Part shown: in pieces, positions 1 through 28,577 of the stretch
Layout of the letters: every line of letters begins with the position of its first letter
Position numbering within the stretch: position 1 is the stretch's first letter
Assembly: GCF_016097555.1 (NCBI RefSeq)
Contig: NC_054713.1
Location: 11,516,973 to 11,580,972, forward strand
Source: Gigantopelta aegis
Taxonomy: Eukaryota > Mollusca > Gastropoda > Neomphalida > Peltospiridae
Reading direction: 5' to 3'
DNA: 64,000 bases
Notes under the pieces: model-generated
The model's input: the letters and a program-made list of their open reading frames with translations, nothing else
Database searches by the model: none
What the model was told of the DNA's origin: nothing
Translations under genes and position numbers: made by a program

Positions 1-877
1 TTACATATCAAGTTTGAATTTTATGCCGATTTACCAATTTTTCACCGAGTTATGGCCCTTGAACATAGGAGATACGAAATTTGTTGGGCCCGGTAAGGGA
101 CATGTGTTGCTGTAGCAATATTCTCAGAATGATTGTTTTAATTAGACGGAAGGAGGTTTCTAAATTGGTTCTTTTTTATTACCAACAATATTTATCAAAT
201 TATTCAAATTTTATGTAAAGTTTCTTTTGGACGTTGGTATATCTATACAAAATGTTTAAATAATGAGAATCTATAGTTGTATAGTTGTGACACTTTATGT
301 TCTTAAATGATTATAGAGTTCTGTACACATATTCTTATATTCTCCTTTTCTACGTGTATTTGTTTTATAACACCTTCCGTTATGCCTGTATATTGTGATA
401 TATGTATGACAACTGATGAGCTGCAAACGCTCACGATTAATGAAGAATTAAATTGAACTGAGAAGTACATTATGCAAATTCACAGCATTGATAAAAATAA
501 ATAAAACGTATTATTGTGATTAGATCTTGTAAATATTTTAATTTTATATGCACTTATTTCAATTTTTTTTTTTTTTTTTTAGTAATGTACTGATGCAATG
601 CATCAGCATAAGGTAAGAAATGATATAATGCCCTAAATTCTGTTACATTTTACAAATAGAGCAATATATTTTGAGTTTTTAATGATATTTTAGTAAATGT
701 TTACATGTACATGTATTTATAATAAATACTGGAATTAATTTAGTGTGTTCATTTTTTAATTTTTAAACATTTTAGATGTTACGGCTAATGACCGAAATCC
801 AGGGAGCAATACTAGTATTTACAAATGTTATGTAAGCAAAGTCGATTCATTCAATTGGTACCTACATGTAGGTTAAA
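1..877. other. AT-rich intergenic sequence
   Basis: No gene or clear repeat is seen apart from an oligo-T run near 565-580 and several TACATGTA-type short palindromes. Confidence 0.5.
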
Positions 878-1182
878 GTGTGTTTTGTTCAACAACACCA
901 CTAGAGCACATTGATTTATTAATCATCGGCTATTGGATGTCAAACATTTGGTAATTTTGACATAGTTTAGAGAGGAAACCTGCTACATTTTCCCATTAAT
1001 AGCAAGGGCTCTTTTTATATGCTCCATCCCACAGACAGGATAGCACATAACACAGCCTTTGATATACCAGTTGTGGAGCACTGGCTGGAACGAGAAATAG
1101 CCCAATGGGCCCACTGATGGGGATCGATCCCAGACCAACAGCGCATCGGGCGAGCGCTTTACCATTGGGCTACATCCCGCCC
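878..1182 (-). mobile_element. SINE, family A (tRNA head, 'gacaccactagagcac' tail)
   Basis: Read on the minus strand it starts GGGGCGGGATGTAGCCCAAT, a tRNA-like A box, then a B-box-like GGGATCGATCCCC. It passes through the constant core (AAAGAGCCCTTGC, GGCTGTG) to the tail ending in AACAAAACACAC. The family recurs more than 20 times here. Confidence 0.85.
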
Positions 1183-1254
1183 CAATATGTCGGCAAATGT
1201 TTATTCGTTTTATGTGAATTTGATTCACATAATCACGGAGTTACAATTTAACTA

Positions 1255-1445
1255 TTGGTGTGCTGCACATTAAAGGTTAAAGCAGGGAACATTTTATCAA
1301 AATTTTGACTAGTGATATTTCTAGTCCATTGAAAATTGATTAGCAACTATACTGTTTAATGTTTTAAAATTGTGTAGCGATCTCCAATATTTGCAGTGAA
1401 TGGAAACATGATACTGAACAAAATGTTCCCTGTAAAGGGTCCAAA
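1255..1445. repeat. Dispersed repeat, inverted relative to 32710-32830
   Basis: The segment with TTTAATGTTTTAAAATTGTG and TAGCGATCTC, ending ACAAAATGTTCCCTG, recurs in reverse complement around 32720-32830. Family unknown. Confidence 0.5.
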
Positions 1446-1785
1446 AATTAGTACAGAACAATATATATATGCATTTTTCTTCAATACATCAATTAAATTC
1501 TGATGATTGTAAGTTTGTGATTTTTGAATTTAGAAAAGAACGATTCCAAGGTAACCAATTGGTCATTTGCACCAATATGAAGTTGGGTAACACACTCAAA
1601 CCAAATGATGGTTCGCTTGGAATATTGTCCTGGAAATCGCAGGAATAAAACTCGTTAAGATAGGTTTTGAAACAACTTGTGGTAAGATAAATAGTATCTC
1701 TTGGCCACGCCTGTAGTATTTTAAATCTACAAAAATTTTAGGTTCAGTAAAAAAAAAAAAAAAAAAAAATCCTTTTGGAAAGCGA

Positions 1786-2076
1786 GTTTGTTGTTTAATA
1801 CCACCACTAAAGCATATTGATTTATTAATCCTTGGCTACTGGATGTCAGACATTTGGTAATTTTGACTTACAAGTGTTCGAGGCAACCCGCAAAATTTTC
1901 CATCAGTAGCAAGGGATCTTTTATATGCACCATCCCACAGACAGGATAGCACATATCATGACCTTTGATATTCCAGTCGTGGTGCACTGACTGGAGTGAG
2001 AAATAGCCCAATAGGCCACCAAAGGGGATCGATTCTAGACCAACTGCACATCGAGCGTGTGTCTTTACGTCCCTCC
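1786..2076 (-). mobile_element. SINE, family A
   Basis: Diverged full-length copy, from 'tttaataccaccactaaagc' to 'cgtccctccc', with the tRNA-derived head at the right end. Preceded by an oligo-A run. Confidence 0.75.
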
Positions 2077-2380
2077 CTAATTAATTTTGGCTGCCAGACT
2101 AAAACAATTGAGTGTTGAAAAACAAACAAACATAATCCAAACCCAAAAGAATGTTTATTTTCTACATCTTGAAAGTGAATGAAAGAGTATTTACAAGTAA
2201 AACACATCGACACATTAACACTAATTTGTACTCACAGCCTATTACAATGTTTATAGTTCATTTCGCAAGGCAGACAGCAAAATAATAACAATTTACATAC
2301 AATAACAACCCAAAAATTAAAATACAACTATACTTGATGGAAAGAAATACGAGAACTCATGGAATTGTAAACCAAATTTA

Positions 2381-2458
2381 ATTTACTGCTACATGTACCT
2401 TAGTAATGTCTGTATTTAATTTACTGCTACATGTACCTTAGTAATGTCTGTATTTAAT
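2381..2458. repeat. Tandem duplication of about 38 bp
   Basis: Two adjacent copies of a unit containing TTTACTGCTACATGTACCTT followed by AGTAATGTCTGTA. No coding content. Confidence 0.8.
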
Positions 2459-2693
2459 TTAAGGATTGTCTGTTATTTCTTTTACGTTCATCAAGGTATG
2501 AACAAAACAAAAAAATCATCTAAAAACTGTGTGAAATGACTGCATTAATTAATGTAACAGATTTAATTATTCAAAGCTGTAATGTGGAACGGATTGTCGG
2601 TAGTGTGTTAAACTAAATGCCTGTTAGACAGTCAATTTTTTTACACTATCATCGATTGAGGGTTTTTGTTGCAGTCAATATTTGCTGTTACTA

Positions 2694-2953
2694 CCGGCCT
2701 CGGTGGCGTTGTGGTTAAGCCATCAGACATAAGGCTGGTAGGTGCAGGGTTCACAGCCCGGTACTGGTTCCCACCCAGAGCGAGTTTTAACGACTCAATG
2801 GGTAGGTCTAAGACCACTATACCCTCTTCTCCCTTTCACTAACCACTAACTCACTGTCCTGGACAGACAGCCCAGATAATTGAGGTGTGTGCCCAGGACA
2901 GTGTGCTTGAACTGTAATTGGATATAAGCATGAAAAAAAGTTGAAATGAAATG
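2694..2953 (+). mobile_element. SINE, family D (tRNA head shared with family C)
   Basis: It begins CCGGCCTCGGTGGCGTTGTG with a tRNA-like A box (TGGCGTTGTGGTTAAG) and B box (GGTTCACAGCC), then a body unrelated to families A and B. It ends in a GAAATGAAATG-type tail. Confidence 0.75.
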
Positions 2954-2956
2954 CTG

Positions 2957-3137
2957 TTACCAGGGGCCTAGCTTGGGATTTTCAGGTGGTACGCAGACTT
3001 TTTCGGCGATGGAATAAAATGCTATTGACATAGAGCATACACATGTACATGCATTTACATGATATAAAAAAAGCATTTGTAATATCAGGTGGTACGCAAC
3101 TGCGTACCTGCGTATATGGAAGCTAGGTCCCTGGTTA
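2957..3137. mobile_element. MITE-like element with CAGGGGCCTAGCTTGG ends
   Basis: About 180 bases with inverted ends (CAGGGGCCTAGCTTGGGAT at left, GGAAGCTAGGTCCCTGG at right) and inner GGTGGTACGCA inverted pairs. A second copy lies at 34532-34702. Chance reading frames across it are not genes. Confidence 0.75.
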
Positions 3138-3639
3138 CTATTCATGTGATCCTGTATTTGTTTCCATCAATACCTAATAAGCTCTAAACTTCAAAGTAAT
3201 ACTAATATTATTGTCAGTGTGACATTTGTCAAAACACTGTAGTACAATGTATTTACATGGCCATGTATTTGGAAAACACATGCTACCAACTGAAAGAAGT
3301 TGCTCACATTCACTTAAAGGTTAACTTCATAATAAAACAGTGGTGTAGTAAGGTGCCAAAAAGTGTAGATGGCACACTTTTATATTTACACACTTTTACA
3401 CTATTATAAAGCAAAATATCTGAAAGATGCCCCCCTTGCCCCCCACCCCGCTTCCTACGTCAGTGTAAAATGAAGTTAAATCCAGACAAAACAAGTTTTT
3501 TGCCAAGGTATAGTAAAATATTAGGAGATTACATTACATAATTATGTTTTCATTTCCAATAAAGGCTATTTTTATTCTATAAACAAATATTGAAAATAAT
3601 GCAATAAAATTGCTTTGTGGCCAAAATGTAAAAGAACCA

Positions 3640-4570
3640 ATCGACAGTCATAATTTTATTATATATTAATTTTCATTTTTTACAATCCAACCGGCAAACC
3701 TCCTCCAAAGTTCCCTAGCAATTCTGCCTCATGTCATTGCCCCCCCCCCCCCCCCCCCAAATGGATTTTTTGCATCCGCCACTGCCAAGTTTTAACTCTT
3801 GAACAGGGTTTTTCCCACTTCCTTCTGAATAATGATATAATTCATAGACTGTTTCATCAACTGCTGTATACGTGAATTCATCATCCATTAAAGGCTTCTG
3901 TAGGAGATATCACTGGCACTATAATTTGCGATATCTCCGCGCAGGAGATATCGCTTCTTATAATCTTGATTGGTCAAATTTGAATCACAAGACAATGTTT
4001 TGTTACGACACTGTGTTTGTTTCAGCGCTAAACTTACCATTAGTGATGTCACACCACTGCCGTTCTAGTTAACGAGTCCAGTCCAGTCGGGAAGCCTCGT
4101 AATTTCATACTTTTATCAACTTGTGCTGATAAATTATGATATCACAAGACACTCGGGGAGTATTCTCTATATACGGACAGGACTATAGCTCTGGGTGAGC
4201 AGTACATTTTGCCAAATCATCTTATTAAACTTTGAAAATTGCAGGAACCCAGTTATTTTTTAACAAAATATTAATTACATGAAATTATTTCGCCAAATTA
4301 AAATAAAACTCGTCAGTTGTAAAACGTCACATAATGGGTCTTAGTTAGGGTTAAGATCGTGCAGCACTTAGGTTAAGGAAAAGTAAAAACTTTTTACTCA
4401 TTATTGGCAGTACAAAGTATGCAGTAAGATAAATTTAAACTAAATAGCTCATACTTCAGTGGCGGATCCAGAAAATTCATTTAGGGGGGCCCCAGTGACA
4501 AGAGGCGGAAATTAATATATAATAAAATTATAACTGTCACAAAAGTTAGGGGAGGGGGGGTGCCACTGCA
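3640..4570. repeat. Diverged inverted 'GGCGGATCCA' repeats and foldback sequence
   Basis: 3640-3787 (ending GCATCCGCCACTG, with a C run) and 4455-4567 (starting CAGTGGCGGATCCAG) are inverted relatives sharing a run of ATAATTTTATTATATATTAA. Between them, 3895-3960 is an imperfect palindrome around GGAGATATC, and 4140-4330 is an inverted relative of 15455-15590. Confidence 0.5.
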
Positions 4571-4838
4571 CTTCCTAACTCTATTATAAAGTTAACCTTT
4601 ACTGTTTACAGTAATCTGTTTTTTCTGTCTACTCACAAAGCTTGCTTGTGGAATGTGACATTTTAAATTTTATATTGCACATGTTCAACCAGAATATATA
4701 CATATATATATATAACATGCATGCATGCACACTTCATAGACTATTTCAGATTCATTTAACCTAGATTTGAACAACTCAACAAATTATTCAACTCCACTAT
4801 TATTCAAATGAAAGTAAAAATACTCAAATTGATGTTAA

Positions 4839-5134
4839 GACTTTTAAATGAAAGTCTAAAGGCGACTCCACACAATACTAGTGCCGTGTTGGAGAATAGC
4901 TGATTATGACAAGACTTTTAAATGAAAGTCTAAAGGCGACTCCACACAATACTAGTGCCGTGTTGGAGAATAGCTGATTATGACAAGACTTTTAAATGAA
5001 AGTCTAAAGGCGACTCCACACAATACTAGTGCCGTGTTGGAGAATAGCTGATTATGACAAGACTTTTAAATGAAAGTCTAAAGGCGACTCCACACAATAC
5101 TAGTGCCGTGTTGGAGAATAGCTGATTATGACAA
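4839..5134. repeat. 74-bp tandem array, four copies
   Basis: Units start at 4839, 4913, 4987 and 5061 and look identical by eye. The unit contains GGCGACTCCACACAATACTA and GTGCCGTGTTGGAGAATAGC. A diverged inverted partner occurs at 5767-5812, suggesting a tandemised element end. Confidence 0.92.
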
Positions 5135-5148
5135 GACATTACAATTTT

Positions 5149-5740
5149 GGGGTGGGACATAGTCCAGTGGTAAAGCACTCCAGAGCATCTAGATTATGGT
5201 AGCCCCACTCACATGGTTAGTGATATTCAATGTTGGGCTAGTAAATAACTACTATTGCCATGCCAGCAGGCTAGTGAAAAAAAAAGTTATTAAATGCTGC
5301 ATTTAAGTCTATTTGGTAAATATGAATATCCTGCCCCAACCCCCACCCTACCCCCAATCTTAGTGTTTTTAATCTCCATCTCCCTCTTTAGGTAAAATAT
5401 ATGATTATTACTATTAGTAAAATTGTATTAAGTAAAGTAGGGCTAGTGAATTTTTAATTGTGGCTAGTCAATTTTTAAATCACTGATCCCATGGCTAGTG
5501 GATTTTGTAAAACTTCTAGAAGCTCTTCACTTGCCCATCTGTTTAGGATTGATCCCCACTGGTTGGCCCATTTGGCCTTTTCTCGTTCCAGCTTGTGCAC
5601 CATTAATGGAAAAATGTAGCAGGGTTTCCTGTCTAAGATGATATATCAAAATTACCAAATGTTTGACATCCAATAGCTGATGATAAATAAATCAATGTGT
5701 TCAAGTGGTGTTTGTTAAGCAAAACAAACTTTAACATTAC
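5149..5740 (+). mobile_element. SINE family A interrupted by a dispersed 'tag' element
   Basis: The head (GGGGTGGGACATAGTCCAGT, to about 5186) and the rest (5523-5740, ending CTTTAACATT after the family A tail) are separated by a family E element. The middle of the SINE is also shortened. Confidence 0.7.
5187..5522 (+). mobile_element. Family E dispersed element, copy 1
   Basis: A 330-bp unit running from TCTAGATTATGGTAGCCCCA to ATGGCTAGTGGATTTTGTAA and AACTTCTAGAAGCTCTT. Ends resemble short inverted repeats (AGCTTCTAGA / TCTAGAAGCT). At least six copies lie in this window. Confidence 0.7.
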
Positions 5741-6063
5741 AATTTCATAGATTGCTATGCATTCAGGCTATTCTCGTACAAGATTTTCGTATCGTGTGGA
5801 GCTACCTTAAGAGAACTGAGAATAAAAGTAAAGGTTAATTTAAACCAGTCTCTCCCGAAGACATGACTTTCATTTCGTTCTTTTAATGTTTTAATTTTCA
5901 CTCTGAAAATTCATTGGACCCGTATCACAATACATTTCGTACCACTTTCTTTTTTTCTAGTACTAATTGAGTGAAACCAACGTCTCTGTCTCAACCACTG
6001 CACTTTCTCAATGTTTCATTAATATACTATAAATAATTATACTAATTCATTGATTTATAAACA

Positions 6064-6337
6064 CCAGGGCCTAGTTGTTCGAAACCTGGGTTAACTTAAT
6101 CACTGATAAACACTAACTGCGAGTTAAATTCCGTAACCCAGGGTTGGCTAACCACTGGTTAGACATTTGTCCGCAGGTCAGATCTATTTTAACCCAGGTT
6201 TAGGGTATATTTAACTCATAGTTAGCACTAAACAATGTTCGAACAACACATTTTTCAATCGGTGATTAAATATTAACTCGGGGTTAGGCACTTAACTCAG
6301 GGTTAGCGCTAACCTAGGTTTCGAACAACCGGGCCCA
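6064..6337. mobile_element. MITE-like inverted-repeat element
   Basis: Ends GGGCCTAGTTGTTCGAAACC and AGGTTTCGAACAACCGGGCC are inverted. The interior repeats GGGTTA/TAACCC-type words on both strands, giving a foldback structure of about 270 bases. Confidence 0.75.
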
Positions 6338-6588
6338 GATGTTTATTCCAAACTGTGTTCTGGTGCAGGGGACATATTCCTAAAATATTTGAAGAAGCAA
6401 GAATGCTTTTCGTAACACATAAACCTTCTTCTTTAAAAAAAAAAAAAAAAACTACTTCATTGACTTATTAACACTAGGTGTTTATTCAAAACTCTGTTCT
6501 GATGTAGGCAACATATTCCTGAAAGATTCAAAGATGCAAGAAAACATCTGAGAACACCTTCCCATTTTTAAATCCCACTCTATTGACC

Positions 6589-6704
6589 AGGGCCCCGTTC
6601 CACGAAGCGATCTTAACCCTAAGATTACCGTAAGCGCATAGCTACCCCATGAACTTAAGTTGATTTTAGGGCTAAGATCGCTTTGTGGAACGGGGCCCAG
6701 GTGG
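6589..6704. mobile_element. Small foldback element with GGGCCCCGTTCCAC ends
   Basis: Inverted ends GGGCCCCGTTCCACGAAGCG and GCTTTGTGGAACGGGGCCC enclose inverted GATCTTA/TAAGATC words. A diverged relative is at 33110-33217. Confidence 0.8.
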
Positions 6705-7230
6705 CTCAAGGAGACTGGATTCTCAACCATTCGAAAACACACTATAATATAGAGAGTTCAAGACTTGTTTAACGTATATGGTAACTATTTAAGCATTATA
6801 CAATTTTACTGTTTTATGACCTTGCTAAAAACAAAAACATATATGTTCACTAACATTGAAGATTAATACTAAATACAGAATATTGAGAACTCACAAAATT
6901 GGAATGTCAAATTTTAAAACAAAATCTGAACCATTATGAAATGAAATAATTCTTTATCAGAATGCAGCCAAAATTCAAGCTTAAATCTGTTTTGCTGCTA
7001 GCCATAACACAATTATATGCTTTGTTTTATTGTTATTATTTTTAGTAATTGGTTGAGGGTTTTTTTCATTTTAAATCAAATTTGGAATGGAATTTTCTGA
7101 ACAGTGGAACAGTGAGATCATGGCCACTTTAAAAAGAAAGAATAATACAGGTAGTCTAAAAAAAAAGGTAAAATGTAATAACATAATTATAGAAAATTAC
7201 TAAGTGGAGATTATTACAAATGGGAGTTTA

Positions 7231-7563
7231 TTACAACTGGGACCAATTTCACAAAACATCGTAAGTTTACGTCTGCGACTAGCAGTTATACCGGTCATAT
7301 ATTTACAAAACATCGTAAGTTTATGTCTGCGACTAGCAGTTATACCGGTCATATATTTACAAGTACATGTATTTGGCATCTATTTCACGAAGAAAATTAC
7401 ATCATTACAGACAATGGAGCATTTTAAGGACAAAATGAAATGAAATATGTGTACTTCTAACTATATTTGTTGTACTATAATAGTAATAAGAATTGTGGTT
7501 TAGTCGTAGATTTACGTTTACATGCAAAACTAGGCTTACGATGTTTAGTGAAATTGGGCCCTG
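7231..7563. mobile_element. Inverted-repeat element with an internal tandem duplication
   Basis: Ends GGGACCAATTTCACAAAACA and TGTTTAGTGAAATTGGGCCC are inverted. Inside, a 64-bp block (CATCGTAAGTTTACGTCTGC...) is present twice at about 7257-7370. Confidence 0.75.
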
Positions 7564-8743
7564 GAGTTTATTACAAACTAACATGTGTATACTTGATTTT
7601 ATACGGGATATACGTACATGTATAATACATTGCTATATAACAACGTTATCACATTGGTCATGAGAAGATAATACTAACACAGAACACTGTGGGATGTCAT
7701 CCAAGTTTAATTTTATAATGTGCTTCATGTCTATATGGATAATACACAATGGCCAGATAATTCAGTTGGAAGGTTGTCATAAAAATTAGTTTATGATGGA
7801 TGTTGGAAGGTGTGTGTGTGTAGATAGAGGGTGGAGTGGGGGTAAAAAAGCAAGGATAACAACAAACTCTGCAGACTCCAGGTTTAATCTAATGAGTTGT
7901 AATAGATTTAAACTCCTGTAACACAGACTAAAAGAGTTGAAATCTAGACTATAGTTTAACAATGACATCCGAATCAACGGATTAGGATTTGTTTATTAGG
8001 TGAGCTTCATAATTCATTAGTTCGCACATCGACACAACACATACTATACAGAATACAACACTTGTGTTAATTTAAAAAGAAAGGAAAAAGATCTCCAAGA
8101 ACTCTGCGGAATTGAATGTCTCACCTGCCATAAACATTTTCGACGCACTGTGAATAACTATACATACCACTTAAAAGTTTATGCAGTAATTTACTTGGGG
8201 TTTTTTTTTACCATGGACAGTACATATCATGGCCTTTGTAATGTACGTGGAAAATATGTTATTTACTGCGTGGAATATTATGACATCAGCTTCAGAAAGA
8301 CATATGATGTCAACCGGGAATGGCGTCACTAACTTGAGAGTGTTGACGGTTTGGAAAGTAAATAGAAAACAGCTGTTCTTACCGGCAGGGCCGTGAATCA
8401 CTTTATTGAAATGTAAGCATTGGTTTTATTAAGAAAACTATACCGTATCCAGGTGAGACCTGGGGAAATCAATTATTAGTATTTACAATTTAGGCCTACA
8501 GTGGTTTATTTTTATTTTTCGGTAGACTACATTTTTATACTAGTCTACGAGTTACTTTATAATTCTACTGTAGAAATATATTAATCATGATAAGCAATAA
8601 ATGTAATTTCATTATTAAACAGCGAGTGTGTTATTCTATTCACTCAGAATTATTGGTAAACTGTGCTGTTGGGTGGTTTGACGGGGAGAGAAACCCGAAA
8701 CGCTACTTGAAGATATTTAGAACCTCCTCATACCCCTAACCCC
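7564..8743. other. Intergenic sequence, no gene seen
   Basis: AT-rich unique-looking sequence with a short GT run near 7811. The open frames at 8150-8400 on both strands look like chance. Confidence 0.4.
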
Positions 8744-8878
8744 TAACACGTCACAGCCTTTGATGTACCAATCATGGGGCACTGGATGGAATGGGAGGGG
8801 GAATGGGGGGGGGGGAGGAAACAAAGTCCACAGATGGCGATCAACCAGCAGTTTCAGCCAAGCACTCTACCACAAACA
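8744..8878 (-). mobile_element. SINE fragment (head half)
   Basis: Diverged core and head (CACAGCCTTTGATGTACCA, then CCACAGATGGCGATCAACC and CACTCTACCACAA) interrupted by a G-rich run. The tail is missing. Confidence 0.5.
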
Positions 8879-9440
8879 CCTGTCATGAATGGTGAGACAA
8901 GGCCTGTAACGTGGAGGTGGTCAGCAAAACAAGTTTAAAGTTTGGAGGCTATGTAAAAACAGAAAAAAAGAGGTGGATTGTAAAAACAGAAAAAGAACAA
9001 ATGGGCAATGACAAGGGGTGAGAGAAGATAAAGCAAACTTGAGAAGGTTTTTTTTCTTACAGGTTTAAGTAGGAATATTTAACCTGACCAATAATGTTAA
9101 AAAAAAGAAAAAACCTTCATAATTATTATGAGATCATCCAACAGCCAATCAAAACTAAGGACACATCACCCAGAGGATGTATCAGGTTCTGTGATTGGGA
9201 CATTTGGACAATCCCATTATATGAAGGGGCAATCGCTCCATGTCTGGGGCTACAAACAGTATTACAAAAGAAATAATTATTTGTATCAAACTATCAAACG
9301 AGGATTGCCACAAACTGCCAACGCAGACGTCCTGAAGACAAATGTCTAACAATCCTCTTCAGATTTTTGAAGAGTAATTAAAAACTACAACGATTTAACA
9401 AAACTTTCAGCTATAAATATTTACACTAGGAATATCTTTC

Positions 9441-25998
<16,558 letters not shown>

Positions 25999-26143
25999 GT
26001 TGATAAACGTAACACTTAAACACGCTACGCCACAACCAAACTCACACCAGTCTATTTCAATGTCATCATATCGATCTACTTTCCGTACAACTTGCACGCA
26101 CTTGTCCGTAATTAATTCGTATACGTATTCGTATACATAGTAT

Positions 26144-26509
26144 ATAAGGCACAAATTTCATTTGTCCACAATCCGTGCATGTATACATATAATATGTAAC
26201 AATATACTATACTATTTTTAACATTCACTTTATGCATAGAGTGAATGTTATGTACTGAAGATTATGCATAATTACGGATTACGAATTCGTATATATACGC
26301 ATACGGTTACGTATTACGCACAAATGGAATTTGTGGAAAATGCCTATAGATTATATCACTATACACAGATGTATATGCACACGGAGACGCATAAATGTAA
26401 TCTTCTCACCATATTTGTATAGAAAGTGATTGTTATGAATGCATTAGTATACTATACGATATACGCATTTGTGCGCATTCTGATTACGGACAAATGGATT
26501 TTGCGCCTT
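26144..26509. mobile_element. MITE-like element upstream of the NECAP start
   Basis: Inverted ends AAGGCACAAATTTCATTTGT and ACAAATGGATTTTGCGCCTT about 365 bases apart, with further related ACGCACAAATGGAATTTGTG inside. It begins 146 bases upstream of the NECAP ATG. Confidence 0.6.
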
Positions 26510-26714
26510 AGATCGGTTCTAAATTTATACACAGTGCGTTGAGCTATATTAGGGAAGGGAAGGATTGTTTTAATAACTCCTTGGCACATATTTAAACTAT
26601 GGCTGTTTGGTGTATATTATTTTAATCCTTGAAAAAGGGAGACCGAGAGAGGGAGAGAAAAGATGCAACCACCACGTTACTCCTAGCAATAAAGCATGCT
26701 ACTGGGTTATATTA

Positions 26715-26775
26715 ATTTCTTACACACCCGTTGGTGAGAACACCATGCGTTAGTTTTTATAACACTTTATTATTA

Positions 26776-26807
<32 letters not shown>

Positions 26808-27692
26808 ACCGTTAGGCCTATTTAAATATTTTATTGTCCCCAGCTCATTTTGACGATGCCAGGGTTGGGGAGCCCTGATTCATCGCCCCAAGAAGATGAA
26901 TTACATTATACACGCTAAATACTAGGAGTACATACACATTGTGGTAGTATGCTGATTATTGTAATAGAATACTTATACAAATAATGTAGATGATGATATA
27001 TATATTTAATACTAATGCATAGGGGCCTATGCACATGTAGATAGTAATATTAATAACACATTATAAATGGCTAGATAATACAAATATATTTAAATAGGCT
27101 GGTTGATGTAATGGGGACATAAAATAAATATAGTTTAGACAGAAGGACTGTTAAAAAGAAAAGTTGTAGTAGTAATTATAGTGATTAGTAACAATGTCAA
27201 AATTCATGTCAAGCGTTCGCTTGATAATTGTTTCTATTTCCTTCCATCAGATTACCTTCTTGACCGATAAGTCATTTCCATGGTGTCCAGATTGTATTAT
27301 ACTGTTCATATCTAGTTTTTAAAAAGAATATATTTTTCTATTTCGTATTTATTTTGCAAAACGTTTTGAGCAGCTATTTTTTATAACACATGGTTGTTTA
27401 GGCTACACATGTACGTGTGTTAACAATTTCAAGACATACGACTGGCTGCTCAAAGGTCACCAATGCCATACAATGATACATCCAATGATACATCCAATGA
27501 AAAACTACACGATGGAAATCGATTACATTGTGACGTATAGTTAAACCTAACAAACATGGGTCTGTGACGCGTGTGTTAGCTACAAATGCAACGGCTGTAA
27601 ATAACTTTTAGTCGAAAAATATGTAAAAATTTGCTCAGATACATTTTAAAAACAACTCGTCGTGAGATAAATGGTATCTAACGCCAACTAAT
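26715..27692 (-). mobile_element. Family L element, copy 1, split by an insertion
   Basis: 26715-26762 and about 27380-27692 together match, inverted, the elements at 31222-31592 and 51892-52341 (TTAACACATGTACATGTGTT, GAAATCGATTA, GAGATAAATGGTATCTAA). Confidence 0.7.
26768..27384 (-). mobile_element. Insertion of about 615 bp with a 12-bp target-site duplication
   Basis: TTTTTATAACAC occurs at both borders (about 26756-26767 and about 27373-27384). The left border continues as TTATTATTATTATATATA, like a tail of a minus-strand retroposon. No domain recognised; a 5'-truncated LINE 3' end is possible. Confidence 0.55.
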
Positions 27693-28242
27693 AGCTGTAT
27701 GGTTGTACCGTAATGCTAGCTATTATGAATAAATGTTATCCAGATTCAAACTTTTTTCTTTCTTTTTAATTTGAGCAAAAGCCAGCCCACACGCCTATGA
27801 TTTCAGCATTTTAATATTAATACATTTTGAACAGCTAGTTAATTGTCATTCCCCAACTTTAATGCAAAATTTACACAAAGTTTTTATTCCTGTTTCCAAT
27901 TTACTGTCACAGCTCACACAATCATGGCAAAATGTTTTATTTATGATTAACAACACTTATAAGAATAAGCTTTCTTAAGACAGGCAACCCTTTCACATTA
28001 ATTTTGTTATGTTTTATTCTATTTGTATAATGCATGCCATGCAATGCAGTACTTTAGATATTTTGACGGGATATTCAATGTGCACCTGCTATTGGTATCC
28101 TGGTAATTGGTAAATACGGGAGGGGGGGGGGGGTGTTCTGTCAGGTCTTGTAAAGGACGTTGACATTGCCAACATGATACTACATTTAGGGAGCTCAGGG
28201 GTTGGCCTGGATTTTTTCTGCCATAAAAGGTGCATTTTAAAA
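27693..28242. other. Intergenic AT-rich sequence
   Basis: No gene. ATGAATAAATGTTATCCAGATTC and following words recur near 37607 and 46310, so part is a dispersed repeat. G run at 28121-28132. Confidence 0.4.
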
Positions 28243-28392
28243 GTAAAAGTTTATATTGTTTAACAACACCACTAGAGCAAATTGATTTTAATCACCAGCT
28301 GTTGGATTTCTGACAGTCTTTCTGAGAAAACCCATTACATGTTTTTTACTAATAGCAAGGGATCTTTTATATGTACTTTTACACAGACAGTG
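28243..28392 (-). mobile_element. SINE, family A, tail half
   Basis: Family A tail and core up to ACTTTTACACAGACAG, where an oppositely oriented SINE head begins. Confidence 0.75.
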
Positions 28393-28545
28393 CGGGACGT
28401 AGCCCAGTGGTAACGCCTTCGCTTGATGCACAGTCGGTCTGGGTTCGATCCCTATTGGTGGGCCCATTGGGCTATTTCTCGCTCCAGCCAGTGCACCACG
28501 ACTGGTATATCAAAGACTGTGGTATATGTTATCCTGCCTGCCATT
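28392..28545 (+). mobile_element. SINE head half (A/B type)
   Basis: GCGGGACGTAGCCCAGTGGT, B box GGGTTCGATCCC, to GTGGTATATGTTATCCTGCC. Head-to-head with the preceding fragment. Confidence 0.75.
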
Positions 28546-28577
28546 TCACTACTTTGACAACTCTTCTGAGCTTTGAA

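Noticed and set aside
983-1228. Frames such as those with [21 protein letters not shown] in many places
   Set aside because: Translations of the SINE core; the same peptide recurs at each SINE copy.
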